Positions 1 to 10,013 of a DNA stretch of 33,058 nt are shown piece by piece. Below the pieces are notes generated by a model. The model saw only the letters and a program-made list of their open reading frames with translations, searched no databases and was not told the DNA's origin. Source of the stretch: Bacteroidota bacterium (lineage in GTDB: Bacteria; Bacteroidota; Bacteroidia; Bacteroidales; F082); the NCBI GenBank assembly GCA_024276895.1, contig JAJRWG010000173.1, forward strand, positions 1 through 33,058, in the 5' to 3' direction. Position numbers and translations under genes: made by a program. Within the stretch, counting starts at the first letter, position 1, and every line of letters begins with the position of its first letter.

Positions 1-76
1 CGGAAACTTCGGAAAAATTTAAATTAACAAATGTGTATTTGAATAGAATCGAAGGAATAAATTAAATTTAAAAACA

Positions 77-1537
77 ATGAGTAAAGACATTCTAGCATTA
101 AAACCGGAAGCGATCTGGAAACATTTTTATGCACTGACACAAATCCCGCGTCCGTCAAAAAAAGAAGAAAAAGTAAGGGCATTCCTGAAAAAATTCGGCG
201 AAGACCTGGGCCTGGAAACCATCGTTGACGAAATAGGTAACGTCATCATCAAAAAACTGGCAACCGAAGGCATGGAAGACCGCAAGGGCATCATCCTACA
301 GGGGCACATGGACATGGTTCCCCAGAAAAATGCCGATACCGACCACGATTTTGAAAAAGACCCCATCCAGGCGTACGTGGACGGCGAATGGGTAACTGCC
401 AAAGGCACTACCCTGGGCGCCGACAACGGCATGGGTGTGGCTGCCGGCCTGGCCGTGCTCGAAGCCACCGACCTGGTGCACGGCCCTGTGGAAGTGCTGA
501 TCACCATGGACGAAGAAACCGGGATGACCGGCGCTGAGAACCTGAAAGCAGGAGTACTTGACGGCGATATCCTTTTGAATCTTGACTCGGAAGACGAGGG
601 CGAACTTTACATCGGTTGTGCCGGTGGTATTGATTCCACCGGAGTTTGGGCCTACAAGGCGGAAGCTACTCCTGAGGGAATGGCGACGTACAAGATCAGC
701 GTAAAAGGGCTGAAAGGCGGGCACAGCGGCCTCGATATTAATCTCGGACGCGGAAACGCCAACAAAATCATGAACGTGCTGCTGATGAAAGCTGCGGAAA
801 AGTACGGTCTGCGTGTGGCTGAGATCAAAGGAGGAAGCCTTCGGAATGCGATTCCGCGTGAATCGTTCGTGATAGCAGTTGTCCCCGAAGACAAAAAAGC
901 CGATTTTGAACAATTCATCAGCGAGTTTGAAGAAATTGCCAAAGACGAGTTTGCCGACGCCGATCCCGGCCTGAAAATTGAAGTTGAGAAAGCCAAAGCG
1001 ACTAAAAAACTGCTGGATGAAAAAACACAGTCCAACATTTTTGCAGCGGTTGCCGGCTGCCCCAACGGTGTTATTTCGATGAGCAAAGACTTTGAAGGTG
1101 TTGTGGAAACCTCCACCAACCTGGCCATTGTTGAATCCGATGGCAAAAAAGTTCAAATTATCACCTTGCAGCGCAGCCTGGTTGACGATGACCGCGACAA
1201 GCTGGCGGCAGAGGTCAGAAATGTCTTTGAAGCCGCTTCAGGTAAGGCCAATAGTGCCGGTGCTTATCCGGGATGGAAACCCGATCCGGACTCGCCGATT
1301 CTGAAAGAAATGAAAGAGGTGTACAAGAACAAATTTGGCAAGACTCCCGAGGTAAAAGTCATCCACGCGGGGTTGGAGTGCGGCATCCTTGGCGCCACCT
1401 ACACCAACTGGGACATGATCTCTTTCGGCCCCACCATCCGAAACCCGCACTCGCCCGACGAGATGGTGAATATCGAGACCGTGGGACTGTTCTGGGATTT
1501 CCTGGTAGAAACCCTGAAAAACGTTCCGAAGAAATAA
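77..1537 (+). CDS. pepD: Cytosol nonspecific / aminoacyl-histidine dipeptidase (PepD, M20 family)
   Basis: 486-aa ORF; M20 metal-site motifs GHMDMVPQ, TTLGADNGMGVAAGLAVLE and MDEETGMTGA; C-terminal HAGLECGILG. Confidence 0.93.
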   Translation: MSKDILALKPEAIWKHFYALTQIPRPSKKEEKVRAFLKKFGEDLGLETIVDEIGNVIIKKLATEGMEDRKGIILQGHMDMVPQKNADTDHDFEKDPIQAYVDGEWVTAKGTTLGADNGMGVAAGLAVLEATDLVHGPVEVLITMDEETGMTGAENLKAGVLDGDILLNLDSEDEGELYIGCAGGIDSTGVWAYKAEATPEGMATYKISVKGLKGGHSGLDINLGRGNANKIMNVLLMKAAEKYGLRVAEIKGGSLRNAIPRESFVIAVVPEDKKADFEQFISEFEEIAKDEFADADPGLKIEVEKAKATKKLLDEKTQSNIFAAVAGCPNGVISMSKDFEGVVETSTNLAIVESDGKKVQIITLQRSLVDDDRDKLAAEVRNVFEAASGKANSAGAYPGWKPDPDSPILKEMKEVYKNKFGKTPEVKVIHAGLECGILGATYTNWDMISFGPTIRNPHSPDEMVNIETVGLFWDFLVETLKNVPKK

Positions 1538-1545
1538 TTCTCCAT

Positions 1546-1574
1546 CCAAAAAGGGTCAGTCCGGCCCTTTTTGG
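1546..1574 (+). terminator. Rho-independent terminator after pepD
   Basis: Perfect 10-bp stem CCAAAAAGGG / CCCTTTTTGG (1546-1555 / 1565-1574), loop TCAGTCCGG, located 9 nt after the pepD stop. Confidence 0.75.
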
Positions 1575-1614
1575 AAAACTTATTTCACAAATGATTTTGA
1601 TTTAAAAAAAAGTA

Positions 1615-1622
1615 TATTTTTG
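1615..1622 (+). promoter_or_regulatory. Bacteroidota-type -7 element upstream of rpmH
   Basis: TATTTTTG matches TAnnTTTG; TTTG at 1596-1599 is a possible (short-spaced) -33 element; rpmH ATG 22 nt downstream. Confidence 0.55.
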
Positions 1623-1643
1623 CACTCCCAAAAAAGATGAATG

Positions 1644-1796
1644 ATGACTAAAAGAACATTTCAACCGTCGGTAAGAAAAAGAAAAAATAAGCACGGTTTC
1701 CGCGAACGGATGTCAACGGTTAACGGACGTAAAGTGCTGAAAAGAAGAAGGTCTAAAGGAAGAAAGAAACTGACTGTTTCGGACGAACGCAAGTAG
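1644..1796 (+). CDS. rpmH: 50S ribosomal protein L34
   Basis: Manual translation [50 protein letters not shown], classic L34; missing from the ORF track because it is below the length cut-off. An in-frame ATG also precedes it at 1641. Confidence 0.96.
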   Translation: MTKRTFQPSVRKRKNKHGFRERMSTVNGRKVLKRRRSKGRKKLTVSDERK

Positions 1797-1820
1797 TTTA
1801 TTCTGATTTTAGCTTGAATA

Positions 1821-1855
1821 AAACAGGGGAGGTGTGGTTACATGCCTCCTTTTTT
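1821..1855 (+). terminator. Probable terminator after rpmH
   Basis: GGAGG (1828-1832) pairs with CCTCC (1845-1849), followed by a run of T. Confidence 0.6.
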
Positions 1856-1918
1856 AGTTTATCCCTCCTGCGGTTTGCCAAAAAGCAATATTTTCGCATC
1901 AGTTATTAATCAGGCGTA

Positions 1919-2182
1919 ATGAAATTTCTGTTTTGGCTCGTTGTTATTTTATTGTTGCTGAGTTACAGCCTGCGTTTGTTCCTGCGTTACGGCTTGCCCT
2001 GGCTGCTGGGCAGGATGATGAAAAATCAACAGGAAAAATTCAACCGCGGATTTTACGATCAGCAGGATGCCGGCCGTCGGAAAAATGACGGTGAGGTCAA
2101 CATTAACATTCCTTCGGAAAAAGCGGAGAAAAAAGACACCGAACTGGGCGAATATATTGATTTTGAAGAGGTGGATGAATAA
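1919..2182 (+). CDS. DUF4834-like small membrane protein
   Basis: 87-aa ORF with an N-terminal transmembrane segment and charged C-terminus, between rpmH and yfhO-like gene; family assigned from memory. Confidence 0.6.
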   Translation: MKFLFWLVVILLLLSYSLRLFLRYGLPWLLGRMMKNQQEKFNRGFYDQQDAGRRKNDGEVNINIPSEKAEKKDTELGEYIDFEEVDE

Positions 2183-2239
2183 ACCTGAGCAAACCACAAA
2201 CGATAAACCTTAACATTCAGAACCCAATCACTGTAAAGT

Positions 2240-4738
2240 ATGGACAAGAATTTATTGAAAAAGTCAATCCCCTACCTGGTGGCCGTAGTGGTCTTCCTGA
2301 TCATTACACTGGTGTATTTTTCCCCGATGCTGGAAGGCAAGAAACTCAATCAGCACGACATTGCCATGTGGAAAGGCATGTCGAAAGAGATCAGCGATTT
2401 CAGGGAAAGCACCGGCGTGGAGGCCCTTTGGACCAATTCCATGTTTGGTGGCATGCCCGCCTGGCAAATCTCGGTGCAGTACAACGGCAACCTGATGCGC
2501 TTTGTGGACAAGGTTTTAACCCTTGGCCTGCCTTACCCGGCCAACTACGTCTTTTTGTATTTTCTGGGGTTCTTCGTGCTGCTGTTGGTGCTTCGGGTTA
2601 ATCCGTGGGTAAGTCTTGCCGGAGCCATCGCTTTTGCCCTTTCCTCTTATTTATTTATCATCCTCGGGGCCGGGCACACTTCAAAAGCCCATGCCATCGG
2701 CTACATGGCGCCGGTGCTGGCGGGCATCATCCTCGCCTTCAGGGGAAAATATCTCCGGGGAGCCGTGCTGACGGCCGTCGCCCTCGCCCTGGAGATCAAG
2801 GCCGGCCACCTGCAGATCACCTACTACCTGTTGATCCTGGTGGTTGTTTACGGCTTGTACGAACTTTCGGAAGCCATTCGCCAAAAACAGTTCGCCCACT
2901 TTTTCAAAGCCACGGGATTTTTGCTGGTGGCTGCGTTTTTCGCGGTGCTGACTCATTCGACCAACCTGTGGGCGACTTACGAATACGGCAAGGAGACCAT
3001 GCGGGGCAAACCTGAACTGACAAACAATCAGGAAAACAAGTCCGGTGGACTCGACAAAGACTACATCACTGCCTGGAGTTACGGAACCGGCGAAAGCTGG
3101 TCGCTGATGGTTCCCAATGTAAAGGGAGGGGCCTCCGGTCAAATCGGCAGGCAAAAAGCCCTTGATAAAGCTGACCGGGCCTACCGCAATGCCGTTGCAC
3201 AGCAAAACGGCTACTGGGGCGACCAGCCCTTTACCTCCGGCCCTGTGTATGTGGGGGTGATCGTGGTCTTTTTGTTTGTGCTGGGGCTTTTCATTCTTGA
3301 TACCCGTCTGCGGTGGGCCTTACTGGCCGCCACCATCCTTTCCGTCATGCTCGCCTGGGGGAAGAATTTCATGCCCCTCACCGATTTGTTCATCGACTAT
3401 TTCCCGGGTTACAATAAATTCCGGGCGGTTTCCATGATCCTGGTCATTGCCGAGCTGACCATTCCGTTACTGGCCTTTCTTGCACTGGACAAGATTGTTA
3501 AGAATCCGGATTTGATTGTAAAGAATAAAAAGGCATTTTACATTTCGCTTGGTTTCACGGCCGGCTTTCTCCTGCTTTTCTACATCATGCCAACCGCCTT
3601 TTTCGACTTTTTCAGCGCACGCGAGGATGCACAGTTCCGCGACATGATGCAGGGTCAGGATGCAGGGCAGGTATCACTGTTTATGAGCAGTCTCGAAAAT
3701 GTTCGCGTTGCCATTTTCAGGGCAGACCTGTTGCGCAGCCTCTTCTTTGTTGTGGCAGCCGCACTGCTGCTGTTTGGCTTTGCTTACGGAAAGATCAGCA
3801 AAAGCATACTCATTGCCGGCATTGCGGTGCTGGTGCTGTTTGACATGGCCCTGGTGGACAAACGCTATCTCAACGATGATAATTTTGTGCGGGCACGAAA
3901 AATGGACGTTCCTTTCAGTCCGGCCCCTGCCGACAGGCAAATCCTGCAGGACAAGGATCCCGATTTCCGTGTGCTGGACCTCACCAAAAGTACATTTAAC
4001 GACGCCAGTTGCTCGTACTTCCACAAATCCATCGGCGGTTACCACGGTGCCAAGTTGCAACGCTACCAGGATTTGATTGACCACCACATTCAGCACGAGA
4101 TCAAAGCCATTACCGACATGCTTTCGCTTGGAAATATGACTTTCGACAAAATACTCGACACATTCAAGGCGCAGCAGGTACTGGGCATGCTCAACACCCG
4201 CTATATCATTTACAGCCCCGATGCACAACCGCTGTACAACCCGTCGGCTTTTGGCAACGCCTGGATGGTGAACAACTACAAGCTGGTGAAAAATGCCGAT
4301 GAAGAAATTGCGGCCCTTGACAACACCGACCTGAAACAAACAGCCGTTGTGGACAAAAGATTTGCGGAGCAACTGCAGGGTAAGGAGTTCAAGGTCGATG
4401 CTTCGGCGAGCATTAAACTTACTTCGTACGCGCCCAACCACCTGGTTTACGAGTTTAATGCCCATTCGGAGCAGCTGGTTGTTTTCTCCGAGATTTATTA
4501 CGACAAGGGCTGGAAAGCATTCATCGACGGTGAGGAAACGCCGCATTTAAGGGCCGATTACGTCCTGCGGGCCATGGTGGTTCCGGCCGGAAAACACCAA
4601 ATCGATTTCAGGTTTGAGCCGCGGGTGTGGGTTGTGGGTGAAAAAGTGTCTTTCGTCAGCTCGTTGCTGCTGATACTTTTGGTCGTTGGATTTCTGCTGT
4701 ATGAAATTAAATCTGTTTTTGCGAAGAAAGAAAATTAA
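2240..4738 (+). CDS. YfhO-family multi-pass membrane protein
   Basis: 832-aa polytopic ORF; FWTNSMFGGMPAWQ-like N-terminal region, many TM helices, C-terminal soluble part with YYDKGWKAFIDGEETPHLRADYVLRAMVVPAGKHQIDFRFEP typical of YfhO. Confidence 0.85.
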   Translation: MDKNLLKKSIPYLVAVVVFLIITLVYFSPMLEGKKLNQHDIAMWKGMSKEISDFRESTGVEALWTNSMFGGMPAWQISVQYNGNLMRFVDKVLTLGLPYPANYVFLYFLGFFVLLLVLRVNPWVSLAGAIAFALSSYLFIILGAGHTSKAHAIGYMAPVLAGIILAFRGKYLRGAVLTAVALALEIKAGHLQITYYLLILVVVYGLYELSEAIRQKQFAHFFKATGFLLVAAFFAVLTHSTNLWATYEYGKETMRGKPELTNNQENKSGGLDKDYITAWSYGTGESWSLMVPNVKGGASGQIGRQKALDKADRAYRNAVAQQNGYWGDQPFTSGPVYVGVIVVFLFVLGLFILDTRLRWALLAATILSVMLAWGKNFMPLTDLFIDYFPGYNKFRAVSMILVIAELTIPLLAFLALDKIVKNPDLIVKNKKAFYISLGFTAGFLLLFYIMPTAFFDFFSAREDAQFRDMMQGQDAGQVSLFMSSLENVRVAIFRADLLRSLFFVVAAALLLFGFAYGKISKSILIAGIAVLVLFDMALVDKRYLNDDNFVRARKMDVPFSPAPADRQILQDKDPDFRVLDLTKSTFNDASCSYFHKSIGGYHGAKLQRYQDLIDHHIQHEIKAITDMLSLGNMTFDKILDTFKAQQVLGMLNTRYIIYSPDAQPLYNPSAFGNAWMVNNYKLVKNADEEIAALDNTDLKQTAVVDKRFAEQLQGKEFKVDASASIKLTSYAPNHLVYEFNAHSEQLVVFSEIYYDKGWKAFIDGEETPHLRADYVLRAMVVPAGKHQIDFRFEPRVWVVGEKVSFVSSLLLILLVVGFLLYEIKSVFAKKEN

Positions 4739-4804
4739 ATAGCAATGCAGTGAAAAAGAGCGATAAATTCCCTGATTCCCTGATCCTGTAATAGCCAGCC
4801 GGAA

Positions 4805-6109
4805 ATGAAAAAACTCCTCATCATAACCTACTACTGGCCGCCCGGCGGGGGAGGAGGTGTCCAGCGCTGGCTGAAATTTGTGAAATATTTGCGGTCGTTC
4901 GGATGGGAGCCTGTCGTTTTCACGCCCGAAAACCCCGAAGTGCCCGTGCTTGACCATTCGCTTTTGGAGGAAGTGCCGGAGGGTGTCGAAATCATCAAAA
5001 ACCGGATCAGGGAGCCTTACGCAGTTTACAAAAAGCTGACCGGAAAAAAGAAAGAACAAAAGATCCAAACGGCGTTTTTGAGTGAAGGCAAACACAAAAG
5101 GAGCCTGGTCGAGGAGTTCTCGGTCTGGGTCAGGGGAAACTTGTTCATTCCCGACGCCCGCAGATTCTGGATAAAGCCCTCGGTGAAAATGCTGACCGGC
5201 TACATCCGCGAAAACCGCCCCGATGCCATCGCGACTACCGGCCCGCCCCACAGCACCCATCTCATCGGATTGGGTCTGAAACGAAAAACGGGTCTTCCCT
5301 GGCTGGCCGATTTTCGCGATCCGTGGACCAATATCGATTATTACAGGGAATTGAAGCTGAGCAAATGGGCCGACCGCAAACATCACCAACTGGAACGTTT
5401 GGTGCTTGAGCAAGCTGATGCGGTTACAGTGGTCAGTCCCGGCATGGAAAAGGAATTCAATGCCATTGTCCCCGGCGAATACAGTGTCATTCCCAACGGT
5501 TTCGACTCCGAAGACCGTCCTCCCGAACCAAAAAAGCATCCTTCGGACGGAAAGTTCAGCCTGGCGCATATCGGTTCGCTCACCAAAACACGCAATCCCG
5601 GAAACCTTTGGAAAGCACTCCACCAGCTTGTGGAAGAGGATGCGGGTTTTGCCGCCGATCTGGAAATCCGGAATACGGGAAAGATGGATTTCAGCGCGAT
5701 GGAATCTCTAAAGAAACACGGGCTTGAAAAGTACCTCCGGCGAACGGACTACCTGCCGCACAGCCAAGTGGTACTGGAGCAGGGCAGGGCTTCGCTTTTG
5801 CTGCTGTTGATCAACAACACACCCAACGCCCGTCTTATTTTAACGGGAAAGATCTTCGAGTACCTGGTTTCGGGCAGGCCGGTGGTTTGCATCGGGCCGC
5901 CCGACGGCGACGCTGCGGAGGTGATCCGCCGCTCAGGCTGCGGAAAGGTTTACGGTTTTACAGAAGTGGAAAAGCTCAAAGCCGACCTGCTGTCGTTTTA
6001 CCGCCGGTTTAAAAAAGGCGATCTGAAAGCCGATTGCAAAAATGTGGAACAGTTTGACCGCAAAAACCTCACCGGCGACCTGGCCGCCGTGCTCGATGCC
6101 ATCACCTGA
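4805..6109 (+). CDS. Glycosyltransferase (GT-B fold, GT4-like)
   Basis: N-terminal LLIITYYWPPGGGGGVQRWLKFVKYLRSFGWEPVVFTPE; VVSPGM, VIPNGFDSED and C-terminal nucleotide-sugar binding region. Confidence 0.87.
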   Translation: MKKLLIITYYWPPGGGGGVQRWLKFVKYLRSFGWEPVVFTPENPEVPVLDHSLLEEVPEGVEIIKNRIREPYAVYKKLTGKKKEQKIQTAFLSEGKHKRSLVEEFSVWVRGNLFIPDARRFWIKPSVKMLTGYIRENRPDAIATTGPPHSTHLIGLGLKRKTGLPWLADFRDPWTNIDYYRELKLSKWADRKHHQLERLVLEQADAVTVVSPGMEKEFNAIVPGEYSVIPNGFDSEDRPPEPKKHPSDGKFSLAHIGSLTKTRNPGNLWKALHQLVEEDAGFAADLEIRNTGKMDFSAMESLKKHGLEKYLRRTDYLPHSQVVLEQGRASLLLLLINNTPNARLILTGKIFEYLVSGRPVVCIGPPDGDAAEVIRRSGCGKVYGFTEVEKLKADLLSFYRRFKKGDLKADCKNVEQFDRKNLTGDLAAVLDAIT

Positions 6110-6210
6110 TTTTTTTCGTTACTTTTACCTGAAATTAAAAGCAGGCTCCGCGGCAGTGTTGGTTTTGTGAAACCATCCCGGTGGCGGAGGTCGCCAAATT
6201 CAGAGAAATT

Positions 6211-7290
6211 ATGCCGGGAAACAGCTTTGGTCAACTGCTTCGCCTGACGACTTTCGGCGAGTCGCACGGTAAAGCGATTGGAGGGATACTTGACGGATTT
6301 CCTTCCGGGGTAAGAATTGATGAAGATTTACTGCAAAGGGAACTCCAACGCAGAAAAACGGCACAAAGTCCCTGGGCCAGCAGCCGTTCAGAAGAGGACG
6401 AACTGGAGATCCTTTCGGGGGTTTTTGAAGGTTTCTCGCTGGGAACGCCCATCGCTTTCCTGGTGTGGAACAAAGACCAACTGCCTGTAGATTACGACCA
6501 TCTACAAAATACTTTTCGCCCGTCACATGCCGACTTTACTTTTGAAAAAAAATACGGACACCGCGATTTCAGGGGAGGCGGCCGCAGCTCGGCACGCGAA
6601 ACCCTCGCCCGGGTGGTAGGTGGCGCCTTTGCCAAAATGCTGCTGAATACCCTGGGGGTGGAGATCACCGCGTTTGTTAACCGCATCGGGACGGTGGCCA
6701 TACCAAAAGAAACCGAACTCCCTGAACTGCCGGTTTCAGAAGATTCGACCGTTCGCTGCCCCGACCCGGAAACTTCCGAAAAAATGCTCCGTTTGATCGC
6801 GCGTACACAAAAAGAGGGCGACACTTTGGGTGGCGAAATAAAGTGCATCGTTCGCAATGTGCCTGCCGGATGGGGCGAGCCCGTGTTTGACAAGCTGCAC
6901 GCCAGCCTTGGGAAAGCCATGCTGAGCATCAACGCGGTGAAGGGCTTCGCCATCGGCTCCGGCTTCGACGGCGCTGCCATGAAGGGTTCCGCACACAACG
7001 ACCTGTTTGAAGTGCGCGAAGGGAAACTCCGTACCAAAACCAATTTCTCGGGAGGGGTGCAGGGTGGTATTTCCAACGGCGAGGAAATCGTTTTTAGCGT
7101 GGCCTTCAATCCGGTAGCCACGCTGATGAAAGACCAGCAAACGGTTGATAAATCAGGCAAGCCGGTGATGCTGAAAGGCAAAGGCCGCCATGATGTCTGT
7201 GTGGTGCCCAGGGCCGTTCCCATCGTGGAAGCCATGGCTGCATTGGTACTGGCAGACCATTATTTACTGAACAGGGCAGCGCGGATATAG
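6211..7290 (+). CDS. aroC: Chorismate synthase
   Basis: MPGNSFGQLLRLTTFGESHGKAIGGILDG, RGGGRSSARET, KGRHDVCVVPRAVPIVEAM; the ATG at 6211 is preferred to the GTG at 6181. Confidence 0.97.
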   Translation: MPGNSFGQLLRLTTFGESHGKAIGGILDGFPSGVRIDEDLLQRELQRRKTAQSPWASSRSEEDELEILSGVFEGFSLGTPIAFLVWNKDQLPVDYDHLQNTFRPSHADFTFEKKYGHRDFRGGGRSSARETLARVVGGAFAKMLLNTLGVEITAFVNRIGTVAIPKETELPELPVSEDSTVRCPDPETSEKMLRLIARTQKEGDTLGGEIKCIVRNVPAGWGEPVFDKLHASLGKAMLSINAVKGFAIGSGFDGAAMKGSAHNDLFEVREGKLRTKTNFSGGVQGGISNGEEIVFSVAFNPVATLMKDQQTVDKSGKPVMLKGKGRHDVCVVPRAVPIVEAMAALVLADHYLLNRAARI

Positions 7291-7401
7291 GGTCTGTTCG
7301 GTTTTTGAGGTTAAAAAGAACGCGGATGACGCCGATTTGGCTGATGTAACACAGATTGAACCTACATAATCCACGTTCCCGTTTATGCCGGTTGGGGAAG
7401 T

Positions 7402-8751
7402 TTACTCTGCCGTTCTTTCTTTTTTCTCCGGTTCAAGCTGATATTCCCACAGCAGTTTCCCGTTGCTGTCGAAATAACGGATGGTAAGTCTGCGCTCCTT
7501 TGATGGTCCGCTCAGAGCGATTTCCGTGAAATTACGTTCCATGATCACTGAACCCGGAATTCGCAGCGTGTTGTTCTGGTTGATGCCGTTGGTGTTCGGT
7601 CCACTGGTCAGGGGTGAGGAGGTGAAGTCCCAGATGGTTGGCTTTCCCTCTTCCCTTAGCACCGAAACTTCAGAAAAGTGCACGTCTCCGGTGAGGAAAA
7701 TAACATTCAGGATGTTTTGCTCCCGGATGAAATCGATGATTCGCTGGCGCTCTTCGCCAAAACCAAAATTGGTGTAAGATTCGTACAAGCCCGAATCGGT
7801 TAAAAACTGTCCGCCCAGAACAACGAATTTAAAACGGGCGTAACTGCCTGCCAGATTGTCGAAAAGCCATTGTAATTGCGCTTCTCCCAACTGGGTTTTG
7901 TTGCCGTCCGGAACCTTGTCGGGGGTGCGATGGGTACGGTTGTCCAGCAGAAAGAAATCTGCATCGCCGTACTGGAAAGAAGTGATTGCTCCCTCAATGT
8001 CGCCCACCCCGTAAGACGGGTTTGCCCAGAAAAGCTCAAAGGTTTCCAGCGATTGATTTTTATTCCAAAAAGAACGGTCGCTGTTGTTCGGGCCGTAATC
8101 GTGGTCGTCAAGGATGGCATAGTGGTGTGTAGAAGCCAGAAAGGCCTGCATGCCGGGTAATGATCTTGTATGTGTGTAGCGGTGAATAAAGCCGGTCCTG
8201 GAATTCCATTCCTGCTGGCGGAGATAGGTATTGTCGCCCAGCCAGATCATGAACGCAGGATTCTTTTCACGCATGCTTTCAAAAATCTGATAACTGTCGC
8301 CGTACGGGGTTCCGGGTCTGTCGTAAGCCGTTTCGTTGATATAGGCGCAACTGCCAATTAAAAAAGAAAAATCGGGCGGATCGGTGCGCCAACGCCAGAT
8401 GGTTTGGGTATGAAAATAGGTTTCATAAGCCAAATCAACTGCTTTGTTGTTGATGTAGAGCTTGTATTGGTAGCGGTTTCCGGGTTCAAGGGTGTCAGCA
8501 ACTAAAACGGCTGTGAATGCACCTTCGCGGGTAGTGCTGACGGTATTTGTCAGGTGAACAGCTTCGGGTTGATCAACCGGCCAGTATCTGGCAAAAACGG
8601 TAGCCTCATTTTTTGTTTGCAACCAGATGGCTGCTTCCGTCATTTCGCTGTAACCGGGCATGGGTCCGGCATTGAGCAGGCTTGTTTGCGCACCGGCAAG
8701 CAGGGGAAAAAGCATGGCCAGTGCAAGGATTCCTTGTTTCATTGTATTCAT
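7402..8751 (-). CDS. PhoD-like metallophosphatase (alkaline phosphatase D family), secreted
   Basis: Signal peptide MKQGILALAMLFPLLAGAQ; metallophosphatase motifs FLIGSCAY, IWLGDNTYL, ILDDHDYGPNNSD, VIFLTGDVHFSE. Confidence 0.87.
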   Translation of the reverse strand: MNTMKQGILALAMLFPLLAGAQTSLLNAGPMPGYSEMTEAAIWLQTKNEATVFARYWPVDQPEAVHLTNTVSTTREGAFTAVLVADTLEPGNRYQYKLYINNKAVDLAYETYFHTQTIWRWRTDPPDFSFLIGSCAYINETAYDRPGTPYGDSYQIFESMREKNPAFMIWLGDNTYLRQQEWNSRTGFIHRYTHTRSLPGMQAFLASTHHYAILDDHDYGPNNSDRSFWNKNQSLETFELFWANPSYGVGDIEGAITSFQYGDADFFLLDNRTHRTPDKVPDGNKTQLGEAQLQWLFDNLAGSYARFKFVVLGGQFLTDSGLYESYTNFGFGEERQRIIDFIREQNILNVIFLTGDVHFSEVSVLREEGKPTIWDFTSSPLTSGPNTNGINQNNTLRIPGSVIMERNFTEIALSGPSKERRLTIRYFDSNGKLLWEYQLEPEKKERTAE

Positions 8752-8767
8752 TTTTTTTGTTGTGGGT

Positions 8768-9988
8768 TTACCTCAGCATTTGTTTCACCTCCTCAAGATT
8801 TCCATCAACTTTCGCCGCCCGGAGCCCCATGATTTTTGCGACCAGGGGATAGATATCAACGTTCTCGAAAACGGGTTGCTCGAATCCTTTACGGAAAGCC
8901 GGTCCGGCAGCAAAAAAAATAGCGTGCATGTCTTTGAAGTCGTTGTCGTAGCCGTGTGTTCCTTTCGATTTGCCGATTTTCCACGACCAGTAAATGCTCC
9001 AGCCATTGTCGGCCAACAGTGTAATGTCTTGTGTACGGATATTTGTTCCGTAGTGCAAACGTTCTGGTAGCTGACTGTGTTTCCATGAGCGGGTGTGTGG
9101 CATTTTTGAAAGCTCTTTCATTACTTTATCCAGTTTTCCATCTTTCACTTTAAAGTTGTAAACGGGGTTTCCACCGTTGACGATCTCCAGATCTGCCGTG
9201 TCAACAAACTGATCCATTAGTACTATCCTGTCCGGCGAAAGGGAGGTCATCCCGTGGTCGGAGGTGATGATGAAATTCAATTGGTCGAAAACGGGAAGCC
9301 GGCGCATTGCAGTGAAGAAATTGCCCAGGAAAATATCTAACTCTTCAATCTTTGCTTTCAGCTTTTCGCTTTCGGGCCCCGAGATATGTGCTGTCAGGTC
9401 GGGCTCGTGATAATACCATAAAATAAGGTGAGGTCTTTCTCCTTCAGGCAGGCTCAGCCACCGGCTCAGCGAATCAATGCGCGAATGCAGCGGAAGCTGT
9501 TCGTCGTAAAGGCTCCAAAACGAAGGTCTCTTCCCGTCAATATCCGCTGACGCCCCAACCCAGAACAGGGTGGCAGATTTTACCCCCTGGTCTTCGGCAA
9601 GATTCCACAAAGGCGTACCCCCGTAAAAGCTGCCGTCAGTTACTGCGGAACGGTTGGAAAGTGAATAACTTTTTTTCAGATCGGAGGCGTAGAAACTGTT
9701 CAACACGATGCCGTGGTGGTCGGGATACAATCCTGTAGCAATGGTGTAGTGGTTGGGGAATGTTTTCGTTGGGAAGGAGGGCTTCATGGATGTTGCCATC
9801 ACCCCTGCTTCTTTCAGCGAATCGAGGACCGGTGTGCTGGCCGTTTGCGTGAAATCCCATCTGAAACCGTCAAGCGAAAGCATAATGAGGTAAGGCTTTT
9901 CGTTACTTTGTTGTTTCTGGCACGAACCCATCAGGCTGCCGATAAGTAACAGGAGCACAAGGTTTTTGAAATATTGTTTTGACATCAT
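8768..9988 (-). CDS. ENPP-type nucleotide pyrophosphatase/phosphodiesterase (alkaline phosphatase superfamily), lipoprotein
   Basis: LLLLIGSLMGSC lipobox; MLSLDGFRWD, FPTKTFPNHYTIATGLYPDHHGI (Thr nucleophile), ITSDHGM. The ORF start at 10024 lies in a terminator, so the start at 9988 or 9985 (MMSK) is preferred. Confidence 0.87.
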   Translation of the reverse strand: MMSKQYFKNLVLLLLIGSLMGSCQKQQSNEKPYLIMLSLDGFRWDFTQTASTPVLDSLKEAGVMATSMKPSFPTKTFPNHYTIATGLYPDHHGIVLNSFYASDLKKSYSLSNRSAVTDGSFYGGTPLWNLAEDQGVKSATLFWVGASADIDGKRPSFWSLYDEQLPLHSRIDSLSRWLSLPEGERPHLILWYYHEPDLTAHISGPESEKLKAKIEELDIFLGNFFTAMRRLPVFDQLNFIITSDHGMTSLSPDRIVLMDQFVDTADLEIVNGGNPVYNFKVKDGKLDKVMKELSKMPHTRSWKHSQLPERLHYGTNIRTQDITLLADNGWSIYWSWKIGKSKGTHGYDNDFKDMHAIFFAAGPAFRKGFEQPVFENVDIYPLVAKIMGLRAAKVDGNLEEVKQMLR

Positions 9989-10013
9989 AAACAGTTTGGG
10001 TGTAAAGATAAAA

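Noticed and set aside
296-1156. Long antisense ORF (286 aa) opposite pepD, and similar antisense ORFs such as 3674..4546, 4547..5623, 6492..7235 and 29568..30191
   Set aside because: They lie wholly or almost wholly opposite well-supported genes and have no recognisable domains; they are expected by-products of codon bias on the opposite strand.
4770-4787. Tandem CCCTGATTCCCTGATCCTG upstream of the glycosyltransferase
   Set aside because: Only two 8-bp copies plus a partial; could easily be chance and has no supporting structure.
6160-6175. Hairpin TGGTTT-TGTG-AAACCA in front of aroC
   Set aside because: Short stem with no conserved context visible; no riboswitch-like architecture recognised.
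6181-6210. Longer aroC start at GTG 6181
   Set aside because: Chorismate synthase homology begins at MPGNSFGQ, so the ATG at 6211 is more likely.
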